Assembly: GCF_030690725.1 (NCBI RefSeq)
Contig: NZ_JAUYGD010000019.1
Coordinates: 1 to 64,000 of the forward strand
DNA: 64,000 nucleotides
Direction of reading: 5' to 3'
Source: Pseudomonas sp.
Lineage (GTDB): Bacteria > Pseudomonadota > Gammaproteobacteria > Pseudomonadales > Pseudomonadaceae
Shown here in pieces: positions 7,480 to 18,700 of this stretch (positions are counted from its first letter, which is position 1; each line of letters opens with the position of its first letter). The notes below the pieces were generated by a model. The model was not told where the DNA came from and did no database searches. It saw only the letters and a list, made by a program, of their open reading frames with translations. Made by a program: the position numbers and the translations under genes.

Positions 7480-7976
7480 GACGCCTCATCCTGCTCGGCA
7501 TCGTCCTGCTGCTCAGCGCCTGCGCCACCCGCACGCCGCTGCCGCTAAGTGCGCCAACCTTCGGTGCGCCACTGCCGGCCGCGCTGCGCGTCGAACGCCA
7601 ACAAGGCGACGATCAACAGACCTGGTGGCTGGTGGTGCAGGCCGAGCAATCGGCACTGCGCTGGTCGCTGTTCGATCCACTCGGCGTGCCTCTGGCGCGG
7701 CAACTGCTGGAGGATGGCCAGTGGCGAGCCGATGGCCTGCTGCCGCCCAATAGCGAGGCGCAGGAACTGTTCGCCGCCCTGCTGTTCGCTCTCACCCCGA
7801 TCGACAAGCTGCCCGCCAGCTATGCGCCGGATACCTGGCAGCAACTGGCCGACGGTCAGCGCCGGCTTTATCCGCACTGGCTGATCGACTACCACGCGCC
7901 GCTGGATTTCACTCTGAGCCAGGGCCAGGCGCTGAGTTACCGGGTCTACGCGCTCGCCGACGAAGAGATTCCCTGA
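7476..7976 (+). CDS. DUF3261 family lipoprotein of the aryl polyene cluster
   Basis: The 166-residue precursor has a signal sequence with lipobox LLSAC (Cys at about residue 17), so it should be lipidated; no Asp follows the Cys, which favours the outer membrane. Its size, the TWWLVVQAEQSALRWSLFDPLGVPLARQLL core and its place just before a ketosynthase match the DUF3261 proteins found in aryl polyene clusters. Biochemical function is unknown; a structural resemblance to LolB-type acceptors would fit a role in polyene insertion (speculation). Overlaps both neighbours by 1-4 bp. Confidence 0.78.
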   Translation: MRRLILLGIVLLLSACATRTPLPLSAPTFGAPLPAALRVERQQGDDQQTWWLVVQAEQSALRWSLFDPLGVPLARQLLEDGQWRADGLLPPNSEAQELFAALLFALTPIDKLPASYAPDTWQQLADGQRRLYPHWLIDYHAPLDFTLSQGQALSYRVYALADEEIP

Positions 7977-9208
7977 TGCCGGTTTACCTCAACGCACTGG
8001 GCCTTAACTGTGCCCTCGGCCAAGGCAAGCAGGCAGTGGCGACAGCGCTGTTTGCCGGCGATAGCAGCGGCATGCAAGCGCAAACCGGCTGGGTGGCCGA
8101 GCGCGCGCTGACCGTCGGTGCCGTGCCGGGCAGCCTGCCGGAGTTACCCGATTTGCCGGGTCATCCGCCGAGCCGCAATAACCAGTTGCTGCTGGCGGCC
8201 GCGCTGGAGATCGAACCTGAGCTGCGCGCCGCCATCGCCCGTTTCGGCGCCGAGCGGATCGCCGTGGTACTCGGCACCAGCACCTCGGGCATTGAAGAAG
8301 CCAGTCAGAGCATCGCCACCTATCTCAACGAGGGCGAGTTGCCGGCGCATTATCACTACGCCCAGCAGGAACTGGCTGAACCGGCAAACTTTCTCAGTGA
8401 CTGGCTGGGTTTGAGCGGACCGTGCTTCAGCATTTCCACCGCCTGTACATCGGGCGCGCGGGCGCTGCTTAGCGCTCAGCGCCTGCTGAATCTGGGCGTG
8501 TGCGATGCAGTGATCTGCGGCGGCGTGGACAGCCTGTGTCGCCTGACCCTGAACGGCTTTTCCGCCCTGGAAGCGGTCTCGGCTGAGCGCTGCAACCCGT
8601 TCTCAGTCAATCGCCACGGCATCAATATCGGCGAAGGCGCGGCGCTGTTCTTAATGACTAAAGAGCCAATGACCAGAGAGCCGCTAGGTGGCGCAGCCGC
8701 CATACCAATCACCCTGCTTGGCGGCGGCGCCTGCTCCGATGCCCACCATATTTCCGCACCGCAGCCCGATGGCCTTGGTGCCCAGGCGGCCATGCGCAAA
8801 GCCCTGGCTGCGGCCGGAATCAGCGCTGATCAGGTCGATTACCTGAACCTGCATGGCACCGCTACGACCCACAACGACGCAATGGAAAGTCAGGCTGTGC
8901 AGGCGGTCTTCCCAAGTGGCGTGGCCTGCTCCTCCAGCAAGCCCATGGTCGGCCATACACTCGGCGCAGCCGGTGCGCTGGAAGCCGCCTTCTGCTGGCT
9001 GACCTTGAGCGCATACAACCCGGATCAGTTGCTGCCGCCGCACTTGTGGGACGGCCAGGCTGACCCGGCCCTGCCAACGCTGAATCTGGTACAGCCCGGA
9101 ACCCGCCTGAGCAATAGCCGCCCGCGCCGGCTAATGAGCAACTCCTTCGCCTTTGGCGGCAACAATATCAGCCTGCTTCTCGCTGAAGCGCCAGGAGAAC
9201 AGCTATGA
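7976..9208 (+). CDS. Beta-ketoacyl-ACP synthase, type II (aryl polyene chain elongation, ApeO-like)
   Basis: The 410-residue condensing enzyme has the complete FabF-type triad: Cys157 in STACTSG, His293 in NLHGTATTHND and His327 in SKPMVGHTLGAAGALEA, so it should be catalytically active rather than a chain-length factor. It extends the ACP-bound aryl polyene with malonyl-ACP. Its position before the dehydratase and reductase genes matches apeO in the E. coli-type cluster. TGATG overlap with the upstream gene and ATGA overlap with the downstream one. Confidence 0.88.
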   Translation: MPVYLNALGLNCALGQGKQAVATALFAGDSSGMQAQTGWVAERALTVGAVPGSLPELPDLPGHPPSRNNQLLLAAALEIEPELRAAIARFGAERIAVVLGTSTSGIEEASQSIATYLNEGELPAHYHYAQQELAEPANFLSDWLGLSGPCFSISTACTSGARALLSAQRLLNLGVCDAVICGGVDSLCRLTLNGFSALEAVSAERCNPFSVNRHGINIGEGAALFLMTKEPMTREPLGGAAAIPITLLGGGACSDAHHISAPQPDGLGAQAAMRKALAAAGISADQVDYLNLHGTATTHNDAMESQAVQAVFPSGVACSSSKPMVGHTLGAAGALEAAFCWLTLSAYNPDQLLPPHLWDGQADPALPTLNLVQPGTRLSNSRPRRLMSNSFAFGGNNISLLLAEAPGEQL

Positions 9209-9669
9209 GCCAATGGCCAATCGCCGAACTGATTCCTCACGCTGCTGACATGATCCTGATCGACCAGGTGCTGCGCTTTGGCGACGAGGACATCGAAACC
9301 CAGCTGACCATCCGCCACGGTGGCCTGTTCAACCTGGAAGACGGCAGCCTGCCGGCCTGGGTTGGCATCGAACTGATGGCGCAGAGCGTCGCCGCATACG
9401 CAGGCTGCCAGGCGCGCCTGCGCGGCGAGCCGGTGGAGTTGGGCTTTCTGCTGGGCACACGCAAGTACGAGTGCAATGTCGAACGCTTCCCAGCAGGCGC
9501 AGAGCTGCATATCCATGCGAGCCGCTCGCTGCAGGATGACAACGGCATGGGCGTGTTCGAATGCCAGCTGCGCGGCCCCGGCATCGAGGCCCTGGCCCGC
9601 CTTAACGTATTCCGTCCACCCCAGGTGGCCAGCTATCTTCAGGAAGAATTTGAGGGAACGCAGCCATGA
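9205..9669 (+). CDS. 3-hydroxyacyl-ACP dehydratase, hotdog fold (ApeP-like)
   Basis: This 154-residue protein has ELIPHAADMILID with the catalytic His of FabZ/FabA-type dehydratases near residue 12, and WVGIELMAQSVAAYAG with the acidic partner on the hotdog helix. It removes water from the 3-hydroxyacyl-ACP made by the reductase encoded next, giving the conjugated double bonds. In characterised clusters the ApeP dehydratase works with a second dehydratase (ApeI) encoded elsewhere in the cluster; that gene is not in this window. Overlaps at both ends (4 bp each) suggest coupled translation. Confidence 0.87.
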   Translation: MSQWPIAELIPHAADMILIDQVLRFGDEDIETQLTIRHGGLFNLEDGSLPAWVGIELMAQSVAAYAGCQARLRGEPVELGFLLGTRKYECNVERFPAGAELHIHASRSLQDDNGMGVFECQLRGPGIEALARLNVFRPPQVASYLQEEFEGTQP

Positions 9670-10412
9670 GCGAAAGCAAAGCCATAAGCGAAACCATTCT
9701 GGTCACCGGTTCCAGCCGTGGCATCGGCCGGGCGATTGCCCTGCGTCTGGCCAAGGGCGGCTATGACATCGTGCTGCATTGCCGCGCCCGCCGCGAAGAA
9801 GCCGAAGCGGTGCAGGCGCAGATTCTTGAGCTGGGCCAGCAGGCGCGCATCCTGCAATTCGACGTATCCGACCGCGCCGCCTGCCGCGCCGCGCTGGAAG
9901 CCGATGTCGAGCAGCACGGTGCCTATTATGGGGTCGTGTGTAATGCAGGATTGACCCGCGACGGCGCCTTTCCGGCGCTGAGCGAAGAGGACTGGGACAT
10001 CGTCATGCGCACCAATCTGGACGGTTTCTATAACGTGCTGCATCCGCTAACCATGCCCATGGTGCGGCGGCGCAAGGCCGGACGCATCGTCTGCATCACC
10101 TCGGTGTCAGGGCTGATCGGCAACCGAGGCCAGGTCAACTACAGCGCCTCCAAGGCCGGCATTATCGGCGCGGCCAAGGCCTTGGCGATTGAGCTGGGCA
10201 AGCGCAAGATCACGGTCAACTGCGTGGCCCCGGGGCTGATCGACACCGAGATTCTCGATGCCGATGTGCCAATCGAGGAAATCCTCAAGATGGTGCCGGC
10301 GCAGCGCATGGGCACCCCGGAAGAAGTGGCCGGCGCGGTGAATTTTCTGATGTCCGAGGAGGCGGCCTACATTACCCGCCAGGTCCTCGCGGTGAACGGT
10401 GGGTTGTGCTGA
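9666..10412 (+). CDS. 3-ketoacyl-ACP reductase, FabG family (ApeQ-like)
   Basis: The 248-residue short-chain dehydrogenase has the NADPH-binding TGSSRGIG (14-21), CNAG (92-95), the catalytic Ser in CITSVSG (about 146-148) and YSASK with Tyr159 and Lys163. It reduces the 3-ketoacyl-ACP intermediate between condensation and dehydration. Compared with housekeeping FabG it is the usual length but encoded inside the pigment operon, between the dehydratase and the terminal ketosynthase, as apeQ is. The stop and next start share one base (TGATG). Confidence 0.88.
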   Translation: MSESKAISETILVTGSSRGIGRAIALRLAKGGYDIVLHCRARREEAEAVQAQILELGQQARILQFDVSDRAACRAALEADVEQHGAYYGVVCNAGLTRDGAFPALSEEDWDIVMRTNLDGFYNVLHPLTMPMVRRRKAGRIVCITSVSGLIGNRGQVNYSASKAGIIGAAKALAIELGKRKITVNCVAPGLIDTEILDADVPIEEILKMVPAQRMGTPEEVAGAVNFLMSEEAAYITRQVLAVNGGLC

Positions 10413-11647
10413 TGAACGGATGCAAACGGGTGGTAGTCACCGGCATGGCCGGCGTGACCTCGCTGGGCAGCGACTGGCCGACCATTGAAGCGAACTTCAA
10501 GGCCGGCAAGAGCGGCATCCGATATATGCACGAGTGGGACAGGTTCAGCGAGCTGAACACCCGCCTCGGCGGCCCGGTGGATGACTTCGTGCAACCCAAG
10601 CACTGGAACCGCAAGCAGACCCGCAGCATGGGTCGCGTCTCCAAGCTGGTGGTGTACGCCGCCGAGCGCGCGCTGGAACATGCCGGCCTGCTCGGCGACG
10701 AGTCGATCAAGGACGGCCGTATGGGCGTGGCCTGCGGCTCCTCCACCGGTAGCACCGATGAGATCAAGGCGTTCGGCAATATGCTGCTCAACTCGGTGGC
10801 CGATGGCCTGAATGCCAACTCCTACATCCGCATGATGCCGCACACCACGGCGGCCAATATCAGCATCTTCTTCGGCCTCAAGGGTCGCCTGATCCCCACC
10901 TCCAGCGCCTGCACCAGCGGCAGCCAGGGCATCGGCTACGCCTATGAAGCGATCAAGTTCGGCCGCCTGCCAATGATGCTCGCCGGTGGTGCCGAGGAGC
11001 TGTGCCCGACCGAGGCCATGGTCTTCGATGCGCTGTACGCCACCAGCCTGAAAAACGATGCCCCACACACCTCGCCGCGTCCCTACGACAGCGGCCGCGA
11101 TGGTCTGGTGATCGGCGAAGGTGCCGGCATTCTGGTACTCGAAGAACTGAAACACGCACTGGCCCGTGGCGCGACCATCCACGCCGAAATCGTCGGTTTT
11201 GGCTGCAACTCAGACGGCCAGCACGCCACCAAACCGGTACAGGCGACCATGCGCGGGGCAATGGAACTGGCGCTGCAGGATGCCGGTTTACAACCCTCCG
11301 CCATCGGCTACGTCAACGGCCACGGCACCGCCACCGACCAGGGCGATGTGGCGGAAACCCAGGCCACTCAGGAACTGTTCGGCAGCCAGATGCCGATCAG
11401 CTCGCAGAAGAGCTACTTCGGCCACACCCTGGGCGCCTGCGGCGCGCTGGAGTCCTGGTTCAGCATCGAAATGATGAACGCAGACAGCTATGTGCCGACC
11501 CTGAACCTGGACGAGATAGACCCGGCCTGCGGCGAGCTGGACTACCTGCGCGGTGAATTCCGCCAGATGAGCCACCAGTACGTGATGAATAACAACTTCG
11601 CCTTTGGCGGGGTGAATACCTCGCTGATCTTCAAGCGCTGGACTTAA
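10412..11647 (+). CDS. Beta-ketoacyl-ACP synthase, type II (ApeR-like)
   Basis: The 411-residue protein keeps the FabF active site: Cys167 in SSACTSG, His304 in NGHGTATDQGD and His338 in SYFGHTLGACGALES. It is distinct from the ketosynthase at 7976 (shorter insertions, different C-terminus) and corresponds to ApeR, proposed to start or extend the chain as a homodimer. The ATG at 10412 lies in a TGATG overlap with the reductase gene and was preferred to a TTG two codons earlier. It is the last recognisable biosynthetic gene of the cluster; a lipoprotein gene follows after 22 bp. Confidence 0.87.
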   Translation: MNGCKRVVVTGMAGVTSLGSDWPTIEANFKAGKSGIRYMHEWDRFSELNTRLGGPVDDFVQPKHWNRKQTRSMGRVSKLVVYAAERALEHAGLLGDESIKDGRMGVACGSSTGSTDEIKAFGNMLLNSVADGLNANSYIRMMPHTTAANISIFFGLKGRLIPTSSACTSGSQGIGYAYEAIKFGRLPMMLAGGAEELCPTEAMVFDALYATSLKNDAPHTSPRPYDSGRDGLVIGEGAGILVLEELKHALARGATIHAEIVGFGCNSDGQHATKPVQATMRGAMELALQDAGLQPSAIGYVNGHGTATDQGDVAETQATQELFGSQMPISSQKSYFGHTLGACGALESWFSIEMMNADSYVPTLNLDEIDPACGELDYLRGEFRQMSHQYVMNNNFAFGGVNTSLIFKRWT

Positions 11648-11669
11648 ACCACTGGACAAGGAGTCCACC

Positions 11670-12074
11670 ATGTACCGCTTCACTAAGCTGCTGCTCATCA
11701 GCCTTGCTATCGTTTCTTTGCTGGCCTGTAGTCGGGTTCAGCCGATCCGCGAAATTCATCAGCCAGTGCCTCTCGCCAACTACAACGGCGACTTTCATCA
11801 AATCCTGCTGCAAGCGCTGGCGCACGGTAACTGGGTGGTAGAACAGGATCGACCCCAGCAAATCCTCGCGCGCATCGACTTTCGCGGGCACAGCGCCTCT
11901 ATTACCCTTAATTACAGTGCGACGCGCTATGACATTCTGTACCGCGACAGCGAAAAGCTACGCTATGCAGATGGCAAGATTCACAAGCGCTATAACGCCT
12001 TGGTGAAACGCTTGCACGGCTTGACCCAGCACTATATGAAACTGTCGATCAATCCTGAGCCAAGCAGCTCATAA
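11670..12074 (+). CDS. Small lipoprotein of unknown function
   Basis: The 134-residue precursor has a signal sequence and lipobox SLLAC (Cys at about residue 20), so it is probably an outer-membrane-directed lipoprotein. The mature part is short and basic at the end, with HQILLQALAHGNWVVEQDRPQQILARIDFRGHSASITLNYS, a pattern seen in small conserved Pseudomonas lipoproteins. AAGGAG stands 7 bp before the ATG. It lies 22 bp after the terminal ketosynthase gene and could be cotranscribed with the pigment operon, but no function can be assigned. Confidence 0.75.
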   Translation: MYRFTKLLLISLAIVSLLACSRVQPIREIHQPVPLANYNGDFHQILLQALAHGNWVVEQDRPQQILARIDFRGHSASITLNYSATRYDILYRDSEKLRYADGKIHKRYNALVKRLHGLTQHYMKLSINPEPSSS

Positions 12075-12097
12075 GCATAAGAACCACGGAGGTCACC

Positions 12098-12541
12098 ATG
12101 AAATTGCGCCACCTACTCGTCGCTGTTGCCTGCTTCGCGGCACTGCCGAGCATCAGCCAAGCCCGTGACACTACCCACTTTCTGCCGTTCGAGGCCGCTG
12201 TGCAGGAAGCTCTCAACGCCGGCCGCCTCGACGGCAGCGTGAAGTTCTACCTGGCGGGCAACAAACCGGCCGGTGCAGTCAGCGTGATCAAATCCGGCGT
12301 CACCACCAGCCAGAAGACCAACGCTTTCAACAAGAGCGATGAAGCCGCCTGCAGCTGGGCCCTGCAATCCGCGCTGATCCGCTTCCAGAACGCCGCCAAG
12401 GCTGCCGGCGCCAATGCCGTGGTCGACCTGGCCAGCAACTACAAGAACATCGAGTACAAGGACAGCCAGAAGTACGAATGCCACGCCGGCGCGGTGATGG
12501 CGGGCGTAGCTCTCAAGGGAAACCTGGCCAATGTCAAATAA
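12098..12541 (+). CDS. Small secreted protein of unknown function
   Basis: The 147-residue product has a clear signal peptide ending near ISQAR and a mature part with two cysteines (AACSW and YECHAG) that could form a disulfide. RFQNAAKAAGANAVVDLASNY resembles a small fold in which a helix full of Ala precedes ANAVV, as in RcsF/YbjQ-like domains. Homologues in Pseudomonas are sometimes labelled excinuclease ATPase subunit, which the sequence does not support (no Walker motif). GGAGG precedes the ATG. Its end overlaps the cytochrome gene by 11 bp, suggesting joint expression. Confidence 0.72.
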   Translation: MKLRHLLVAVACFAALPSISQARDTTHFLPFEAAVQEALNAGRLDGSVKFYLAGNKPAGAVSVIKSGVTTSQKTNAFNKSDEAACSWALQSALIRFQNAAKAAGANAVVDLASNYKNIEYKDSQKYECHAGAVMAGVALKGNLANVK

Positions 12542-12860
12542 GCCAGCGCTGCTTGGCCTGCTCGCTGCGCTGACTCTGCTCGCCAGCCTGCCCGCGCTGG
12601 CCGAAGTGGATGGCCAGCAGCTGTACCGTCAGCACTGCGCCAAATGCCACGCCGAAGACGGTCGCGCCAACACCATGCGCGGCTGGCTGTACTTTGCGCA
12701 GAACCTGAGCAAAGCCAAGTGGCAGGACAACAACAGCGACAACGACATCCTCGAAGCCATTCAGGAAGGCCCAGGCGCCATGCCCGGCTACGCTGACAAA
12801 CTCAGCGAAGCCGAACAGCTGGCGCTGGTAAGGGCAGTGCGCGATTTGCGTAAGCCCTAA
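12531..12860 (+). CDS. Class I c-type cytochrome, periplasmic
   Basis: The 109-residue precursor has a Sec signal peptide (cleavage near ALA-EVDG) and one haem-binding CAKCH motif at about residues 36-40. GPGAMPGYADKLSEAEQLALV supplies the distal Met ligand region. It is a short soluble electron carrier of the cytochrome c5/c551 type. It overlaps the preceding small secreted protein gene and is followed within 13 bp by a strong terminator. Its redox partner is not visible in the window. Confidence 0.85.
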   Translation: MSNKPALLGLLAALTLLASLPALAEVDGQQLYRQHCAKCHAEDGRANTMRGWLYFAQNLSKAKWQDNNSDNDILEAIQEGPGAMPGYADKLSEAEQLALVRAVRDLRKP

Positions 12861-12872
12861 GCAACACCCAGA

Positions 12873-12904
12873 AAAACTAAGGCCGCATTAGCGGCCTTAG
12901 TTTT
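12873..12904. terminator. Strong bidirectional rho-independent terminator
   Basis: A 14-bp perfect stem (AAAACTAAGGCCGC with its complement) closes a 4-nt loop ATTA. The A-run and T-run at the ends let it work on both strands. It ends the cytochrome transcript and may also stop hemE transcription arriving from the minus strand. Confidence 0.88.
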
Positions 12905-12916
12905 ATCTGCACACCT

Positions 12917-12963
12917 GTAGGAGCACGCCATGCGTGCGATTCGCGGGCATGGCCCGCTCCTAC
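12917..12963. repeat. REP-type palindromic repeat
   Basis: GTAGGAGC at the left end pairs with GCTCCTAC at the right end, with an inner GCGGGCATGGCCCGC hairpin. This is the common Pseudomonas REP style (GTAGGAGC...GCTCCTAC). It lies between the terminator and the end of hemE. Confidence 0.75.
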
Positions 12964-12976
12964 GAGCCTGTGTTTC

Positions 12977-14044
12977 TCAGATGTGGTACTGCGCGGACAA
13001 TTCATGCACCGCTTCGAAGAACGCACCCGCGTGGGCTGGATTAACTTCCGGGGTGATGCCGTGGCCGAGGTTGAACACCTGGCCGCTGCCATGACCGTAG
13101 GCGGCGAGAATACGCCCGACTTCAGCGCGGATCGCCGCCGGGTTAGCGTACAGCACGCTCGGGTCCATATTGCCTTGCAGCGCCACCTTGCTGCCGACGC
13201 GGGCGCGGGCGCTGCCGATATCGCAAGTCCAGTCCAGGCCCAGGGCTTCAGCGCCGCTGTCGGCCATGGACTCCAGCCACAGGCCGCCGCCCTTGGTGAA
13301 CAGGATTACCGGCACACGGCGACCGTCGTGCTCGCGGATCAGGCCGTCGATGATCTTCTGCATATAGGCCAGGGAGAACTCCTGATAGGCCGCTGCCGAC
13401 AGGCTACCGCCCCAGGAATCGAAAATCTGCACGGCCTGCGCGCCTGCCTTGATTTGCCCGTTGAGGTAGGCAGTCACCGATTGCGCCAGCTTGTCGAGCA
13501 GGGCATGCATGGCCTGCGGGTTGTCGTAGAGCATGGCCTTGGACTTGCGGAAGTCTTTGCTCGAGCCGCCTTCAACCATATAGGTGGCCAGGGTCCAGGG
13601 GCTGCCGGTGAAGCCGATCAGCGGCACGCGGCCGTTCAACTCACGGCGAATGGTGCGCACCGCGTCCATCACATAACCCAGGTCCTGCTCCGGATCGGGG
13701 ATCGGCAGCGCCTCTATATCGGCCATCGAGCTGATCACCTTCTTGAAGCGCGGGCCTTCGCCGGTTTCAAAATACAGGCCCTGCCCCATGGCATCGGGGA
13801 TGGTCAGGATGTCGGAGAACAGAATCGCCGCGTCCAGCTGCGGGTAACGGTCCAGCGGCTGAATGGTGACCTCACAGGCCAGCTCCGGGTTCTTCATCAG
13901 CTTGACGAAATCACCGGCCTTGGCGCGGGTGGCGCGGTACTCCGGCAGGTAACGACCGGCCTGGCGCATCATCCACACCGGGGTGACATCGACAGGTTGC
14001 TTGAGCAGAGCACGAAGGAAGCGGTCGTTCTTCAGGGCGGTCAT
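12977..14044 (-). CDS. hemE: Uroporphyrinogen decarboxylase
   Basis: The 355-residue product starts [16 protein letters not shown] and has the family signature [16 protein letters not shown] (about 22-37), plus [24 protein letters not shown] and [11 protein letters not shown]. It decarboxylates the four acetate side chains of uroporphyrinogen III to give coproporphyrinogen III in haem synthesis; the enzyme is cytoplasmic. The ATG at 14044 was chosen over an upstream in-frame ATG because it gives the family's usual length. Placement downstream of gltBD is the standard Pseudomonas arrangement. Confidence 0.96.
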   Translation of the reverse strand: MTALKNDRFLRALLKQPVDVTPVWMMRQAGRYLPEYRATRAKAGDFVKLMKNPELACEVTIQPLDRYPQLDAAILFSDILTIPDAMGQGLYFETGEGPRFKKVISSMADIEALPIPDPEQDLGYVMDAVRTIRRELNGRVPLIGFTGSPWTLATYMVEGGSSKDFRKSKAMLYDNPQAMHALLDKLAQSVTAYLNGQIKAGAQAVQIFDSWGGSLSAAAYQEFSLAYMQKIIDGLIREHDGRRVPVILFTKGGGLWLESMADSGAEALGLDWTCDIGSARARVGSKVALQGNMDPSVLYANPAAIRAEVGRILAAYGHGSGQVFNLGHGITPEVNPAHAGAFFEAVHELSAQYHI

Positions 14045-14104
14045 AACAATTCCCGAAACATGGAAGGCAGCAAAAAAGTGCGGGCATTTTCGCAGACCAC
14101 AAAA

Positions 14105-14134
14105 CAAAAGGCACGGCGAGTGCCGTGCCTTTTG
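14105..14134. terminator. Rho-independent terminator after gltD
   Basis: A 13-bp perfect stem (CAAAAGGCACGGC with its complement) closes a GAGT loop, and the minus-strand copy ends in a short T-run. It lies between gltD and hemE on the minus strand, so hemE should have its own promoter just downstream of it. Confidence 0.8.
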
Positions 14135-14168
14135 TCTATAGGGTCAATTTGTCGCGGGAAAACACTTC

Positions 14169-14232
14169 TGTGGGAGGGGCTTCAGCCGCGATGCCGCCGA
14201 TTTAAAGCGCGCGGCTAAAGCCCCCTCCCACA
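14169..14232. repeat. REP-type palindrome (TGTGGGAGGGGCTT type)
   Basis: TGTGGGAGGGGCTTCAGCCG on the left pairs with CGGCTAAAGCCCCCTCCCACA on the right with one mismatch around a GC-rich loop. It is a common Pseudomonas REP style and sits 17 bp past the gltD stop, where it may protect the 3' end of the transcript. Confidence 0.78.
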
Positions 14233-14248
14233 GGTACCGCGTAGTAGC

Positions 14249-15676
<1,428 letters not shown>

Positions 15677-15701
15677 TCATCAAACCACTTCAGGCGCATT
15701 C

Positions 15702-18700
15702 TTATTGCGGGTTGGCACGGGTGCTGGAGAGCAACGACTTCAGGCTTGCCGCCTTCGGTTTGACCAGCCAGAACTTGCGCAGGTAGTCGTCCAGGTTTTC
15801 CAGCAGGTTGATGCCCCACTCACTCGATGTTTCCTGGACGTACTCGGCGAGTACGCGCTCCAGGTGGCTACGGTAAGCCTCCATCGACTCATTATTGATC
15901 CGCTGAATTTCCACCAGCTCGTGGTTAACGCGATCGTAGAAGCTGTTATCCAGGTCGAGCACGTAGGCGAAACCGCCGGTCATGCCGGAACCGAAGTTGT
16001 AGCCGGTCTTGCCCAATACGCAGACAAAGCCGCCGGTCATGTATTCGCAGCAATGGTCGCCCGTGCCTTCAACCACGGTGTGTGCACCGGAGTTACGCAC
16101 GGCGAAACGCTCGCCTGCGGTACCAGCGGCGAACAGCTTGCCACCGGTGGCGCCGTACAAGCAGGTGTTGCCGATGATGGCGCTGTCCTGGGTTTTGAAC
16201 GGGCTGCCTTTCGGCGGGGTGATCACCAGCTTGCCGCCGGTCATGCCCTTGCCGACGTAGTCGTTGGCGTCGCCTTCCAGGTACAGGTTCAGACCACCGG
16301 CGTTCCACACACCAAAGCTCTGGCCCGCAGTGCCCTTGAAGCGGAAGGTGATCGGCGCCTTGGCCATGCCCTGGTTGCCATGTTTACGGGCGATTTCGCC
16401 GGAGACACGGGCACCAATGGAACGGTCGCAGTTGCAGATTTCCAGATCAAACTCGGCACCGCTAGCAGCCTCGATCGCCGGCTTGGCCAACTCAACCATC
16501 TTCTCGGCCAGCAGGCCTTCGTCGAACGGCGGGTTGCGATCAACCTGGCAGAACTGCGGTTTGTCGGCCGGAATGTGGTCGCTGCCGAGCAGCGGCGTCA
16601 GGTCCAGATGCCCCTGCTTGGCAGTTTCGCCCGGCAGCATTTCCAGCAGATCGGTACGCCCGATCAGCTCTTCCAGGCTACGTACGCCCAGCTTGGCCAG
16701 CCACTCGCGGGTTTCTTCGGCGACATAGGTGAAGAAGTTCATCACCATTTCGACGGTGCCGATGAAGTGGTCCTTGCGCAGCTTGTCGTTCTGGGTGGCC
16801 ACGCCGGTGGCGCAGTTGTTCAGGTGACAGATACGCAGGTATTTACAGCCCAGGGCGATCATCGGCGCAGTACCAAAGCCGAAGCTTTCGGCGCCGAGAA
16901 TGGCGGCCTTGATCACGTCCAGGCCGGTTTTCAGGCCGCCGTCGGTCTGTACCCGTACCTTGCCGCGCAGGTCGTTGCCGCGCAGGGTCTGGTGGGTTTC
17001 GGCCAGGCCGAGTTCCCACGGCGCCCCGGCGTACTTGATTGAGGTCAGCGGCGATGCGCCGGTACCACCGTCGTAACCGGAGATGGTAATCAGGTCGGCA
17101 TAGGCCTTAGCCACGCCGGCGGCGATGGTGCCGACACCGGCTTCCGCCACCAGTTTGACCGACACCAGTGCAGCCGGGTTGACCTGCTTGAGGTCATAGA
17201 TCAGCTGCGCCAAGTCTTCGATGGAGTAGATGTCGTGGTGCGGCGGTGGCGAAATCAGGGTCACGCCCGGAACTGCATAACGCAGCTTGGCGATCAGACC
17301 GTTGACCTTGCCGCCAGGCAGCTGGCCGCCCTCGCCGGGCTTAGCGCCCTGAGCCACCTTGATCTGCAGCACTTCGGCGTTGACCAGGTATTCCGGGGTC
17401 ACGCCAAAACGGCCGGTGGCCACCTGCTTGATCTTCGAGCTGCGCACGGTGCCATAACGGGCTGGGTCTTCGCCGCCCTCACCGGAGTTGGAGCGCGCGC
17501 CCAGGCGGTTCATCGCTTCGGCAATCGCTTCGTGGGCTTCCGGCGACAACGCACCGAGGGAAATCCCGGCAGAGTCGAAGCGCTTGAGAATCTCGCCCAG
17601 CGGCTCAACCTGATCCAGCGCCAGTGGCTGATCGGCCAGCTTCAATTGCAGCAGGTCGCGCAGCATCGACACCGGACGGGTGTCGACCAGCGTGGTGTAT
17701 TCCTTGAACTTCTCGTAGCTGCCCTGCTGCACAGCAGCCTGCAGGGTGTTGACCACATCCGGGTTGTAGGCATGGTACTCGCCGCCGTAGACGAACTTGA
17801 GCAGGCCGCCTTGCTGGATGGTCTTGCGCGCGTTCCAGGCTTCAGCCGCCAACAGCTTCTGCTCGTTTTCAATATCGACGAAGCGCGCGCCCTTGATGCG
17901 GCTGGCCACACCACGGAAGCACAGTTCGGTGACGTCATCGGCCAGGCCGACCGCTTCGAACAGCTGCGCACCACGGTAGGAGGCAACGGTGGAGATGCCC
18001 ATCTTCGACAGGATCTTCAGCAAGCCCTTTGAGATGCCTTTGCGGTAGTGCTTGAACACTTCGTACAGATCGCCCAGCACTTCGCCGGTGCGGATCAGGT
18101 CGCCCAGTACTTCGTAAGCGAGGAACGGATAAACCGCCGACGCGCCGAAGCCAAGCAGCACGGCATAGTGATGCGGGTCGCGGGCAGTCGCCGTCTCGAC
18201 CAGGATGTTGCAGTCGCAACGCAGGCCTTTTTCGGTCAGGCGGTGGTGAATCGCACCGGTAACCAGCGAGGCGTGAGCCGGCAGCTTGCCTGGGGCGATA
18301 TGACGGTCAGACAGAACCAGCAGCACCTTACCGGCGCGCACGGCTTCTTCAGCCTGATCGGCCATATTGCGCACGGCGGCTTCCAGGCCAATCGACTCGT
18401 CGTAGTTCATGTCGATCAGCTGACGCTCGAAGCCTGGGCGATCCAGGTTCATCAAGGCGCGCCACTTGGCCGGCGAAATCACCGGGCTGCTGAGAATCAC
18501 CCGTGCAGCGTGCTCGGGCGACTCTTCGAAGATATTGCGCTCGGCACCGAGGCAGATCTCCAGCGACATGACAATGGCTTCACGCAGCGGGTCAATCGGC
18601 GGGTTGGTGACCTGGGCGAACTGCTGGCGGAAGTAGTCGTACGGCGAGCGCACACGCTGGCTAAGCACGGCCATAGGCGTGTCATCACCCATGGAGCCGA

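Noticed and set aside
12098..12541. Excinuclease ATPase subunit
   Set aside because: Homologues sometimes carry this name, but the protein is a 147-residue exported product without Walker motifs or zinc fingers.
12983..14218. A 411-codon plus-strand frame antisense to hemE
   Set aside because: It is the mirror of the high-GC codon pattern of hemE; no motif, start signal or family resemblance is visible. The same holds for long antisense frames over gltD, gltB, maeB, the M48 protease gene, tkt and fba.
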